Shown: piece after piece, positions 1 through 8,858 of the stretch
How the letters are laid out: the number at the start of each line of letters is the position of its first letter
Position numbering within the stretch: the stretch's first letter is position 1
NCBI GenBank assembly: GCA_021810375.1
Contig: JAJZJB010000007.1
Coordinates: 1-32,142 of the forward strand
From: Microcaldota archaeon
Lineage (GTDB): Archaea; Micrarchaeota; Micrarchaeia; Micrarchaeales; CABMGC01
Reading direction: 5' to 3'
Length of the DNA: 32,142 nt
The notes under the pieces: generated by a model
What the model saw: only the letters and a program-made list of their open reading frames with translations
What the model was told of the DNA's origin: nothing
The model's database searches: none
Position numbers and translations under genes: made by a program

Positions 1-1
1 C

Positions 2-85
2 GTAAGATATGGAATTGCAGGTTTTGAGAGCGTGCAGGGTTATGGCACTGCTGCACTTAGAAAGCAATATGGGTTGGTGGTATAA
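2..85 (+). CDS. 3' end of a protein-coding gene truncated by the window start (tail ...VRYGIAGFESVQGYGTAALRKQYGLVV*)
   Basis: Open frame from the window edge to TAA at 83-85; the TAATG overlaps the next ORF start. Family not recognised. Confidence 0.5.
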   Translation, partial: VRYGIAGFESVQGYGTAALRKQYGLVV

Positions 86-324
86 TGCTGGTTCACTTCC
101 CCGGCCGGAAGCCGGTGCATTTCGATGATCTAGTAAGGCTTGATGATTTGCGCAGGGTATCCGACATACCATATACAGTTGGGCCTACGGGCAAGGAGAT
201 TGGTAAATATGCTGACACAGATATGCGCAAGGAGCTACGCAAACAGGGAAGCCATGAGGAGAATGCAGAAGCTGATGCCGCGTGCCTAGCCCTTCTGGTA
301 CGAGTAGCCAAAATACTTCCTTAG
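85..324 (+). CDS. small hypothetical protein, 79 aa
   Basis: ORF starting in a TAATG overlap with the upstream reading frame; convergent 39-bp overlap with the HIT gene. No recognised domain. Confidence 0.35.
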   Translation: MLVHFPGRKPVHFDDLVRLDDLRRVSDIPYTVGPTGKEIGKYADTDMRKELRKQGSHEENAEADAACLALLVRVAKILP

Positions 325-741
325 CCGTGCGATTTCAGCGCTTACGTGTTCAGGCCCGAGATCTTCAAGACTTTCTGATATGTCCACCTTGAGGCCCCCT
401 CCCCGCTTCTGGTATTTGTCATCAGGCTTTCTAGGTATAATGTGGATATGGAGGTGGTCTATGGTCCTTCCGGAATATGGCCCAGACTGCACCGCGAGGT
501 TATATGAATTGTCCTCTGATCCGTAGAATCTTATTAGTACAGGTATGACCTCCTTCATGACCCTATTAAGGTCCTTTGCCTCCTTGTCGGTTAGTTCGGT
601 AATCCTCTCTACATGCCTTACAGGCACGAACAGACTGTGACCCGCAGCTATGGGTCTTATATTATACAGCACCATGAAATGGCTGGTGCCATAGAATTGG
701 GTCTTGCCTGTATCAACTGCGCTGCAGAATGGGTCAATCAT
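286..741 (-). CDS. HIT-family nucleotide-binding protein/hydrolase
   Basis: Histidine triad motif HLHIHIIPRK preceded by a typical HIT fold sequence (AAGHSLFVPVRHV, NLAVQSGPYSG). Confidence 0.85.
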   Translation of the reverse strand: MIDPFCSAVDTGKTQFYGTSHFMVLYNIRPIAAGHSLFVPVRHVERITELTDKEAKDLNRVMKEVIPVLIRFYGSEDNSYNLAVQSGPYSGRTIDHLHIHIIPRKPDDKYQKRGGGLKVDISESLEDLGPEHVSAEIARLRKYFGYSYQKG

Positions 742-2546
742 TTTGCATGCCTTCTTGAACGGTTCTGCTGCTGCCTGGGCAGATGGGACCCTTGTGGCCT
801 GAGGAGTGAGGCGACCAGCAGCAGGAGCACTACGAAGAGTATGACCATGATTGCCAGCAGGACTGTGTACAGACTCTGTAGCTGCTGCTGAAGCCCCGAT
901 ATTTGGTTCGAGAGCGCTGTTATCTCAGATGATGAGATGCCGGGCGGGGCTGGGGCAGTGACATTGTACTCAAACGTGCTATTGAGCTGCTGGTCGTATG
1001 AGCTGAGCATGCGTGCAAGGTCGGCAACATAGTAAGCTGATATGTTGTCGCTCTGGTTCCCTGTGAGTCTCGCCTCGGTTGTGTAGAACTGGGCCTGAAG
1101 TGCGAACTGAGTTGGCCAGACCCCGTAATTGTACCTGGACAGGTTTGACATTGTACTGGCCATGGCGTTGCTGCTTGCAGAAGCACCACCGTAGAATGCC
1201 ATTGCATATGCAGATGCATATAGCGATGCGCCGTAGTTGCCTGCCTTGTAGTTGTCAAGCGCGGATTGGTAGTATAGGGTTGATGTCCCATAGTTGCTTA
1301 TTGCGTTGAGGGCCTTGGTTGCATTGGCCTTTACAGTAGGTGAGAGCGCCACGTAGCTGCCCCCGGAAGATGATGCTATGCTGTACATCTCCTGTGCGGC
1401 TCTGCACCATGCACTGGACTTTCCAATGTCGTCTATGGCAAGCACCAGGCCGTCGGAAGTCTGCGATGCGTTGAGCTGCTGCCTGGCCAGGCTTGCATAT
1501 ACTGTACCCCACGACTGGCGCAGCTCTCCACCTATCACATACTCATAGTTCAGATTGGTGAGAGGCGGCGGTGTGAGGGATGTACAGTATGAGCTAACGT
1601 TGCTAACAGTAAGATTTGCTGAGACTGGCGTAACGTTCCCAGAGTTCAGGAATGTGTATGCATTTGTATATAACAGGAATGAAAGGTCTGCTCCGGAATA
1701 TAGATAGCCTTTCTGCGCTATGGTCTCATACTGATTATTCTGGGATAGCATCTGCGACTTCAGCGCGGAGAATTCTGGGCCCATAGCGTTTATGGCGCTA
1801 TTGGTGTAGTTGAACGTGAAGTTGGTCAGCTGTACGAACAGGCTCACATTGCACGCTGTGCACGTTATGTTTGCTTGCGGCAGGGTGCTGGCATAGTAGT
1901 TTGCGCTTACATTGTAACTGACAGGGCTTATCTGGACAGTTCCATATACATATCCGAGTGCTTGCGAGACATTAGAAACCTCTATTAGAGGTATGTTGAA
2001 TTGCTGCTGCACAAGATAGTAGAGTTGTTGTTCAAATGATCCCTCAGGAACCTCTGGCACTATGATATAGTGCATGCCGTCCTTTGAGGCTGCCTGCGCT
2101 TTGTCATATATGCCGCCTATCTCCCCGGCTTCGCCTGCAGAGTTTATGGTGCCGGTAATAGTAAAGTTGCTGGGGAGCTGCCTGTGCTGTAGCGCAGTTA
2201 CAGCAAGGAGCGTCATTGCCATGCCGCCACTAGGACCGCTTACGTTAGATGCATTGTATATGGTATATATGAAGTTATACCTTGTTTCGTTAACGCCAAC
2301 AAAAGTCGATGCATATCTCGCAGCTGTTATCGCAGACTGGAGCGTGGATTCATTGACTACTTGCGGGCCTTTTATTGCGACATCTCCATTACCTGGAGTG
2401 ACGTTCACTGTTATGGTGGTGACAACGCCTGCATCCTGATTGAAGAGTACTGCTGGGGCCTTTATCTGGGTAGCGTACGCGCCAACTGAGACGGCCATCA
2501 GGGTAAAGAAGAGCAGTGTTCCTACTATTCCAGCATGCAACTTCAT
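738..2546 (-). CDS. membrane-anchored, extracytoplasmic S16 (Lon-type) serine protease domain protein without AAA+ module (COG1750-like)
   Basis: N-terminal signal/TM segment; GPSGGMAMTLLAV (catalytic Ser context) and GGIYDKAQAASKDG (catalytic Lys context); C-terminal TM (LYTVLLAIMVILFVVLLLLVASLL) followed by a basic tail. Confidence 0.75.
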   Translation of the reverse strand: MKLHAGIVGTLLFFTLMAVSVGAYATQIKAPAVLFNQDAGVVTTITVNVTPGNGDVAIKGPQVVNESTLQSAITAARYASTFVGVNETRYNFIYTIYNASNVSGPSGGMAMTLLAVTALQHRQLPSNFTITGTINSAGEAGEIGGIYDKAQAASKDGMHYIIVPEVPEGSFEQQLYYLVQQQFNIPLIEVSNVSQALGYVYGTVQISPVSYNVSANYYASTLPQANITCTACNVSLFVQLTNFTFNYTNSAINAMGPEFSALKSQMLSQNNQYETIAQKGYLYSGADLSFLLYTNAYTFLNSGNVTPVSANLTVSNVSSYCTSLTPPPLTNLNYEYVIGGELRQSWGTVYASLARQQLNASQTSDGLVLAIDDIGKSSAWCRAAQEMYSIASSSGGSYVALSPTVKANATKALNAISNYGTSTLYYQSALDNYKAGNYGASLYASAYAMAFYGGASASSNAMASTMSNLSRYNYGVWPTQFALQAQFYTTEARLTGNQSDNISAYYVADLARMLSSYDQQLNSTFEYNVTAPAPPGISSSEITALSNQISGLQQQLQSLYTVLLAIMVILFVVLLLLVASLLRPQGSHLPRQQQNRSRRHAK

Positions 2547-2596
2547 GATAAAACATTATACACCAGATTTTAAAAGTCTTTTGACACGCTCCGCTT

Positions 2597-3853
2597 TTAG
2601 AATTCGCTTATCTGCTTCTGCTTGCCGTGCTTCTTCTCTTCCTGCATCTGGTTGAGTATGTCTATTACACCGAATATGCCATCGTATCCAGGTATTATCC
2701 TGACGCGCTCTGCGCGCACATTCTCTATGGCCTTGGCGAGTTCCGCATCTATCTTGGAAATGCTAGTTATATCACTGTTAAGGAGAACCTCGAATTCATT
2801 GCCAAATGCTTCAATTAACCTCTGGTATGATGCGTTTACATATGCAGTGCCAACGCCTTTTTTCGTGACATATGCTATTACCTCTTGAAGCGGTATCGCG
2901 TGTACGAATGGTATGGCGTTGTCAGGCTTGTATCCTGCAGGCCTGTCTGCAAGTTCCTCTGCCCTGTGAAGCACGCCTATGGTAAGCGGTCTCCTGCACC
3001 GGGGGCATATGTTCCCGTACTTCTTCGCCTCTTCAGGGCTCATAGATATACTGCAATTCCTGTGGCCATCGAAATGGTACTTACCTTCTTCGGGGTAGAA
3101 CTCTATGTTCATCTTGAATTTTTTCCCTTTTATCTGACTGACCAGTTCATTGTAAGTTGGATCCTTCTCAAAGCTGAACACAGTTGCCTCGCGGCCCAGT
3201 TTCGCCAGGGAGTGCGCATCGCCCCCGGATATGGGCACATATCTATCAAGAGATGAGACCCTCCAGAACATTGGCGGATCTGCTGATAGGCCGGTCTCCA
3301 TCGCGTATATGCGCTTTGACTGATCGCCATATGCCTCTTCGATAGAATTGAAGCCCATTGTTCCAAGCACGCCAAACCATGGGGTCCAGCTGTGCGCCGG
3401 AGTCACGATTATCCTGTTGTCTATGCTGTATAAGGTTTCCACAAGCTCTTCATTGCTCATGGACAGCATTGGCCTTCCGTCAGAAGCAAGATTCCCTTTT
3501 CCAGAGAGCGCCTCGTTGACCTGTAGGGCTACTTCTATGCTTGGCGCGAAGATAAGATTATGCACCTTCTTGACCCGTTCAGATGGGTTTCTGCCGAAGA
3601 TCACGCAAACCTCGCTTGTAAGCATGAATGCAGTGCCTGCCGGATTTTCCTTCATGCGATAAAGCCCCGAGTCCCCTACCTCGGAGAGCTTTGCCTTTAT
3701 CTCCTTTAACCAGAGGGGGTGAGTGAAGTCTCCGGTGCCCATGATCCGTATCCCCTTCGTCCTTCCCGCCTTGTCGAGGTTCTCCAGGACAAGCTGCTCG
3801 CTGCACGCGCCTGCATATTTCGAGTGTATGTGCAGATCTGCTATATAGTCCAT
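2597..3853 (-). CDS. endonuclease Q (EndoQ)-like PHP-superfamily nuclease
   Basis: DLHIHSKYAGACS and GTGDFTHP PHP motifs; GDAHS; zinc-finger-like CSIS...CPRCRRPLTIGV segment; IPGYDGIFGVI C-terminus, as in EndoQ/YqxK-type proteins. Confidence 0.8.
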   Translation of the reverse strand: MDYIADLHIHSKYAGACSEQLVLENLDKAGRTKGIRIMGTGDFTHPLWLKEIKAKLSEVGDSGLYRMKENPAGTAFMLTSEVCVIFGRNPSERVKKVHNLIFAPSIEVALQVNEALSGKGNLASDGRPMLSMSNEELVETLYSIDNRIIVTPAHSWTPWFGVLGTMGFNSIEEAYGDQSKRIYAMETGLSADPPMFWRVSSLDRYVPISGGDAHSLAKLGREATVFSFEKDPTYNELVSQIKGKKFKMNIEFYPEEGKYHFDGHRNCSISMSPEEAKKYGNICPRCRRPLTIGVLHRAEELADRPAGYKPDNAIPFVHAIPLQEVIAYVTKKGVGTAYVNASYQRLIEAFGNEFEVLLNSDITSISKIDAELAKAIENVRAERVRIIPGYDGIFGVIDILNQMQEEKKHGKQKQISEF

Positions 3854-3858
3854 GAAAT

Positions 3859-4614
3859 CTAGAGGCTCTTTGTAACATTATTCTTAGGGCAGAGGGCCTT
3901 GATTAGGCACTTGCTGCAGAGCGGAACCTGCGAATGGCATATCTTCTTCCCGTGCGCTTTCATTACGTATGCCAGATTGTGCCAATGCTTCTTGTCCGTT
4001 ATTCTCATGAGGTCCTGCTCTATATCATCCGGCTTCTTTCCCATTGAGAGGCCTATCCTTCCGGAGAGCTTTATCACCCAGGTGTCTACAGGTATGCCCT
4101 CAACCTTGTTGTACGCATTTATCAGTATTGTGTTGGCTGTCTTCCTGCCTATTCCTGGAAGATCAAGAAGTTCGTCCATCCTGTCGGGAACCATTCCGTT
4201 GTATTTTTCTGCTATTATCTTGCATGCCGAAATTACGTTCCTGGCCTTGTTGCCGGCAAAGCTTACGCCGCGTATCAGGTTTTCCAGCTCTTGCGGCTTG
4301 GCATTCGCGTAATCCATAGCAGTCTTATACTTCCTGAAGAGATCCGGGGTGATGGCATTGACGACCTCGTCCCTTGTCTGCGCAGAGAGTATTGCCGCAA
4401 CGACAAGATCTATCGGGGTTGCGAATTTCAAGTAGTATGCCGCGTTTGGATATGCCTTCTCAAGCTTCTCTATAGCTTCTTTTGCTTTCTTCTCCTCTAG
4501 AAGGACAAGTGCCAGGCAATCATCTCTTGTAGCCAAGCTCGCGCAACAGTGCAAGCCTCTTTTTGATGTCTTCGTCGGATTCAACGCCCTTGGGCTTGTA
4601 TCCATCGACAACAC
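3859..4614 (-). CDS. nth: endonuclease III (DNA-(apurinic or apyrimidinic site) lyase)
   Basis: ILSAQTRD, LPGIGRKTANTIL HhH motif, VDTWVIKLSGRIGL, C-terminal 4Fe-4S-type cysteines (CHSQVPLCSKCLIKALCP). The annotated ATG overlaps the upstream gene; a TTG at 4536 is a plausible alternative start. Confidence 0.9.
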   Translation of the reverse strand: MLSMDTSPRALNPTKTSKRGLHCCASLATRDDCLALVLLEEKKAKEAIEKLEKAYPNAAYYLKFATPIDLVVAAILSAQTRDEVVNAITPDLFRKYKTAMDYANAKPQELENLIRGVSFAGNKARNVISACKIIAEKYNGMVPDRMDELLDLPGIGRKTANTILINAYNKVEGIPVDTWVIKLSGRIGLSMGKKPDDIEQDLMRITDKKHWHNLAYVMKAHGKKICHSQVPLCSKCLIKALCPKNNVTKSL

Positions 4615-5026
4615 CGAGTATGCTGTTGCCCTGCTCGGTCTTTGCGACTATTACCTGCACGGGATTGGCAGTTGCACAGTATATGTGCACGACCTCCTGC
4701 ACGTTCTTGAGCTCGTTGACCAGGTTTATAGGAAATGCATTCTTGAATAGGATTATGAAGCTATGCCCTGCGCCTATCCTCATCATATTGCGCTCTGCCT
4801 CCAGCTTCAGTGTCTCATCGTTTCCCTCCATGCGCACAAGGCATGCGCCGCTTGCTTCTGCAAATGCCAAACCGAATTTTATGTCAGGCACCGAACCGAC
4901 CATTGCCTCGTATAGGTCTAGAACGGTCTTGATGAACCCCGCATGGCCCAGAATTACCTGCACGTCGTTGCCTTTCTTTACGTCTATAATGCTGATTTCT
5001 TTTATTTCTCCACCGATATTAGTCAT
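4520..5026 (-). CDS. adenosine-specific kinase family protein (COG1839)
   Basis: Whole-length similarity by recall: GLAFAEASGACLVRMEGND, AGHSFIILFKNAFPINLVNELKNV, EVVHIYCATANPVQVIVA, GVVDG. Confidence 0.75.
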   Translation of the reverse strand: MTNIGGEIKEISIIDVKKGNDVQVILGHAGFIKTVLDLYEAMVGSVPDIKFGLAFAEASGACLVRMEGNDETLKLEAERNMMRIGAGHSFIILFKNAFPINLVNELKNVQEVVHIYCATANPVQVIVAKTEQGNSILGVVDGYKPKGVESDEDIKKRLALLRELGYKR

Positions 5027-5038
5027 GCAATCACATAA

Positions 5039-6337
5039 TCATGGAATCAGGCGCTCCCTATCCCTTGGGAAGAGTGCGCACTCGCGTATATTGCTCATGC
5101 CGGTAACCTTCATGGTGAGGCGTTCCAGGCCTATGCTCCAGCCTGCATGCGGTGGAGCACCCCTTCGGAACGCGTCGATGTAGAAAACAAAGTTTTTAGG
5201 GTCGAGACCGCGACTCTCGATCGCACTCAGCAGCATTTCGGGGTTGTGTATACGCTGTGCACCGCTGGATATCTCAAGGCCTTTATATATAAGATCATAG
5301 CTGTTAGAGACTTCGGGGTTCTTTTGGTTGGGCATGCTGTAGAATGCGCGCAGAGCAGTGGGATACTCCTTGACAATAACGGCATCGCTGACAGTCTTGC
5401 AGAGCACTTCTTCTGCCTCCCTGGTCAGGTCATGGCCGAATTCCAGGTGCATGCCGTTTGCGGAGAGCTTCTTCAGGGCCTGCACATATGTTATTTCTTT
5501 TACTGAAGTCTTTCCAAGGCTTACGCCAAGCTCCTCCATGTCTCCGGCATTGTTCTTCTCAGCGGACTTCAGCATGGAAAGAAAGAAAGCCTTGAGGGCC
5601 CTTATAGCGTCGTTGTGGTCTGCAAAACCCATCTCTATATCCATCTGCGTGCTCTCGTTGAGGTGGTAAACGGTATTGTGCTTTTCTGCCCTGAATACAG
5701 GCACCACCATGAAGACACGGTCCATGCCCCCTATCACCGAGAGCTGCTTGTAGAGCTGTGGCGACTGGGCCAGGTATGCCTTCCTCTCAAAATAATCTAT
5801 CTGGAAGAGGTCTGCACCGCCTTCTGTGGCAGCTTCAACTATGCTCGGCGGCCTTATTTCCATGAACCCGTTTTTCTGCGCTGCGTCGCGGAAGCCCTTT
5901 AGTATCGAGGACTGTATCTTGAATATTGAGCTTGTCTCAAGCCTGCGAAAGTCTATGTAACGGTAGTTCAGCCTCACGTCAAGGTCTGCAGGCACTTTCC
6001 CAGTAGTCTCAAAGGGTATGCTTGCCGAGAGGGGATTGAGGTTCTCTATCCCATTAGGCACTATCTCAAAACCTTTCCTTGACTGCTGATTCTTCTTTAC
6101 TGTGCCGCTTATGCTTATGACACTCTCCTTCGGAAGGTTCATTGCGCTGATAACGTGCTCTGGCACAACGCCTTCTTTGGCAGTTACCTGGACTATTCCC
6201 GTGCGATCCCTTATGAGCAGGAAGATTATCTTGCCCATATTCCTTACCTCATGCACCCAGCCGGCAAGCCGGACCTGCTGGCTTTCCATATCAGGAGAGA
6301 GCTCGTTTATGTAATGGGTGCGGTATTGGTTCTGCAA
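5039..6337 (-). CDS. aspS: aspartate--tRNA ligase (archaeal type; probable non-discriminating AspRS)
   Basis: OB-fold N-terminus (RLAGWVHEVRNMGKIIFLLIRDRTG); class II motifs (FMEIRPPSIVEAATEGGADLFQIDYFERKAYLAQSPQLYKQ, VFRAEKHNT, GWSIGLERLTM). Confidence 0.93.
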   Translation of the reverse strand: MQNQYRTHYINELSPDMESQQVRLAGWVHEVRNMGKIIFLLIRDRTGIVQVTAKEGVVPEHVISAMNLPKESVISISGTVKKNQQSRKGFEIVPNGIENLNPLSASIPFETTGKVPADLDVRLNYRYIDFRRLETSSIFKIQSSILKGFRDAAQKNGFMEIRPPSIVEAATEGGADLFQIDYFERKAYLAQSPQLYKQLSVIGGMDRVFMVVPVFRAEKHNTVYHLNESTQMDIEMGFADHNDAIRALKAFFLSMLKSAEKNNAGDMEELGVSLGKTSVKEITYVQALKKLSANGMHLEFGHDLTREAEEVLCKTVSDAVIVKEYPTALRAFYSMPNQKNPEVSNSYDLIYKGLEISSGAQRIHNPEMLLSAIESRGLDPKNFVFYIDAFRRGAPPHAGWSIGLERLTMKVTGMSNIRECALFPRDRERLIP

Positions 6338-6380
6338 GCAAACACCATAAGCAGCGATTCAATTATTACATTATGCAAAC

Positions 6381-6389
6381 TTTATAATA
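6381..6389 (+). promoter_or_regulatory. TATA-like element upstream of the CBS-domain gene
   Basis: tttataata about 21-29 nt upstream of the candidate start ATG at 6410. Confidence 0.4.
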
Positions 6390-6409
6390 CATGGATGTTG
6401 ACATTGGAT

Positions 6410-6799
6410 ATGATAGCCATGAAACTGGTGTCTGCTATAATGCACAAGCACGTGGTGGGGGTGGACAGGTCTGCAAAGGTTTCGACTGCGCTGATTGTTA
6501 TGGCGCATTCTAGGGTATCTGTGGCTCCTGTACTCCAGGAAGGCAGGTTAGTCGGTCTACTTACAAGGGAGATAGCAATAGAGAAGGGCAACAGGAACAA
6601 GGAGGCATGGCAGGTAATGCTTCGCCCTCAGCTCGTTGAGAAATCGATGGCAATAGACAAGGCAGCGCAGCTTCTCGTGAGGAGCAAGCTCTCCAGGCTT
6701 CCGGTAATAGACAGCATGAAGAACATGAATGTAGTGGGTACGGTAACTGCAGCTTCGATAGTCAGAGAGCTAAGGCACCCAACCCGCCAAGAAACTTAA
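6410..6799 (+). CDS. CBS-domain pair protein
   Basis: Tandem CBS-like sequence (VSAIMHKHVVGVDRSAKVSTALIVMAHSRVSVAPVLQEGRLVGLLTREIAI ... LSRLPVIDSMKNMNVVGTVTAASIVRE). The ORF extends upstream to 6155, but that part is antisense to aspS; start chosen at 6410 (6395 or 6419 possible). Confidence 0.75.
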   Translation: MIAMKLVSAIMHKHVVGVDRSAKVSTALIVMAHSRVSVAPVLQEGRLVGLLTREIAIEKGNRNKEAWQVMLRPQLVEKSMAIDKAAQLLVRSKLSRLPVIDSMKNMNVVGTVTAASIVRELRHPTRQET

Positions 6800-6863
6800 T
6801 GATAAGCGCGATGCATCGGGAATAACGCCCAGAGCGTTAGCATGCACGTTAATACTAGGCCAT

Positions 6864-7172
6864 TTACCTTCCAAGGGTGATCTCTATCGAGCTTACCTTT
6901 GACCTTGTGCCGTCCTCATTCGAGAGCTCCTCTGACGCTATAGCTATGTGGTTCACCCTTACGTCTGTAACGAACCTGTTGCGCGAGATCTCAGCCACGT
7001 CCACGGCTCTCGATATGGCATTGCCTCTTGCACGTATCTTGACGCTCTTTGCCCCATTGTTGAACTGGGTGACCACGGCAAGCACGTAGTTCATTGGAGG
7101 CTTCTTTCCTATAAGCACTATATTCTCAGAGGAAGGCGCTCCCCGTACCTGTTTCTCATCTAGTTCGCTCAT
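6864..7172 (-). CDS. alba: Alba family DNA/RNA-binding protein
   Basis: [47 protein letters not shown]...IEITL is typical Alba. Confidence 0.9.
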   Translation of the reverse strand: MSELDEKQVRGAPSSENIVLIGKKPPMNYVLAVVTQFNNGAKSVKIRARGNAISRAVDVAEISRNRFVTDVRVNHIAIASEELSNEDGTRSKVSSIEITLGR

Positions 7173-7290
7173 TTGATCACCTGATTGATTCAGCAGGCCT
7201 GAGCCTTGCAGTATGCCTGGTGAATTTTTGCCTCGGTCTGATATTTGCTGGCAGAGTATTTAAAGCTTCGCACAATTTTTGGAAAGGATT

Positions 7291-7803
7291 TTATCTGACC
7301 AGCCTTCTTCCGCGCTTCGCATCTGTTATGACATCATGCATCGAATATTTCAGTATTACCATGGCCTTAAGCTTATCTCGATCACCAAAGTTGTTGCGCC
7401 TCGCGAGGCGCTCTGCCTGGTCAAGCTTGTTCCTGTAGGCATTGTATGCAAACCGCGCAGCTGCAAGGGCATCGCGCTCGTGTATGCTTTCCACGGATTC
7501 CCCAGACCTTATCTCGTTCTTCTTCCTCACGCTGATATCTGAACTGGGAGTGAAGAGCACTGAATCAAAGATCGTCGCAAGCTTGGAGATTGTTGTATCG
7601 GCATGTGTCTTGTCTGTTGCTATTATCACAGGTATCCCAATGGAGCTTAGCTTGCTCGTGAACCATTCGAGGCCGACAAAACGCTCAGCTGCGGAATATA
7701 CCAGGTGCCCATTCAGATCAAGACATGCTATTGCAGCGGTCTTGCCCGTGTCTATGCCTGCTATCAGGTACCTTTTTCCTTCAGCAGAACGATCCGTTGG
7801 CAT
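7291..7803 (-). CDS. DUF460-like RNase H-fold (RuvC-like) protein
   Basis: YLIAGIDTGKTAAIACLDLNGHLV...IPVIIATDKTHADTTISKLA...SIHERDALAAARFAYNAYRNKL. Start set at the internal Met (7803) to reduce overlap with the upstream gene. Confidence 0.75.
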   Translation of the reverse strand: MPTDRSAEGKRYLIAGIDTGKTAAIACLDLNGHLVYSAAERFVGLEWFTSKLSSIGIPVIIATDKTHADTTISKLATIFDSVLFTPSSDISVRKKNEIRSGESVESIHERDALAAARFAYNAYRNKLDQAERLARRNNFGDRDKLKAMVILKYSMHDVITDAKRGRRLVR

Positions 7804-8848
7804 AGCAAAGTGCCTTGTTAACAGTCTGCGGTATCGCAAGTGTGTCACAATTGACAACTATTGATGGGCTTGCAGTTATGTTATAGCGACCTGCAAGAAG
7901 CGACTGCCTGCTGAATGCATTGAGATAGTTCCCAAGGCAGCTGTTGAACTGGGTCTGATTCATGCCAGACGTGCTTGCTATGCCTTGCAGTTCATTGGAT
8001 GAGATGTAGCTGTTAGAGTAAACATTGTTTAGCAGGGATACGTATTGCGCGAAGCGGGGCTGCTGCTGTGAGGCACAGAAGAGGTATTGCCCGAGTGCCT
8101 GCGCATCTGGCACGCTGGTCTGGCTCGCTATGTTCTGCGATGCGCTGCCGAAGAGCATCTCTAGCGAGATGTTTACGCTGCTGCCATATTTCTGCTCCAG
8201 TGCAGTGACATTCCTGAGACTCTGCACCGCTCCGGCAGAGTAGGGGTCCATGAACCAGTATATCTGCGTGGAATTACTTACAATGCATGCAGGCTGGCCG
8301 GAAATCCTGATTACACCATCACTTGCAACGTAGTTTGAGAGTATCCTCTGCGGTTTTGGTATCTGCAGGAACGGTATCAGCACGCTTCCGTTTGTATCGC
8401 TTATGAGCGCAGACATGTAGACAACTGTTGAGCTGCCTGGCTCTGTTGCAGGAACCTGGACATACCATGCCTTCAGTGCGGGTACGTACGATTCAGACAT
8501 TCCTGAAACATTGCTGTAGAACGGGAGCACTGAGAGAGAGCTGTTCGTAGGCACGTAGCTCGCGAGCATCTGCTCGGCTATATGCTTTATTGTGCTCGCA
8601 TTACGCACAGTTTGGAGTGATATATTAGACGCTATGGTAGTAGTAAGCGCACTTGATGTAGAGTTGTTAGGCATAGCTACAGGCTTATAGTATGAGACAA
8701 GCAGCAGCAGAGCTATGAGTATGGCGACTAAAGCAAGCAGAGCCACATGTATGTTGTCGAGACCTCCAAGCCTGGTTATCGGCCTTATCAGTATGCTAGG
8801 CTCTGCTATCTTTGAATTGCTCTTTGCCTTTGCGCCTTTTTCAACCAT
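7781..8848 (-). CDS. membrane-anchored extracytoplasmic DsbA/thioredoxin-fold-like protein lacking a CXXC motif
   Basis: N-terminal TM (VALLALVAILIALLLLVSYY); C-terminal half resembles the DsbA layout (IYWFMDPYSAGAV..., QFNSCLGNYLNAFSRQSLLAGRYNITASPSIVVN with a cis-Pro-like SPS). Confidence 0.5.
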   Translation of the reverse strand: MVEKGAKAKSNSKIAEPSILIRPITRLGGLDNIHVALLALVAILIALLLLVSYYKPVAMPNNSTSSALTTTIASNISLQTVRNASTIKHIAEQMLASYVPTNSSLSVLPFYSNVSGMSESYVPALKAWYVQVPATEPGSSTVVYMSALISDTNGSVLIPFLQIPKPQRILSNYVASDGVIRISGQPACIVSNSTQIYWFMDPYSAGAVQSLRNVTALEQKYGSSVNISLEMLFGSASQNIASQTSVPDAQALGQYLFCASQQQPRFAQYVSLLNNVYSNSYISSNELQGIASTSGMNQTQFNSCLGNYLNAFSRQSLLAGRYNITASPSIVVNCDTLAIPQTVNKALCYANGSFC

Positions 8849-8858
8849 CGAAACACCA

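Noticed and set aside
4563-5183. 206-aa plus-strand ORF (antisense to the adenosine-specific kinase gene and the 3' end of aspS)
   Set aside because: Antisense shadow ORF; low-complexity Ser/Leu-rich translation; the opposite strand encodes a clear conserved protein.
6155-6394. Upstream extension of the CBS ORF (MLWHNAFFGSYLDYSRAIPYEQ...)
   Set aside because: Antisense to the aspS 5' region; a TATA-like element and internal Met codons support a start near 6395-6419.
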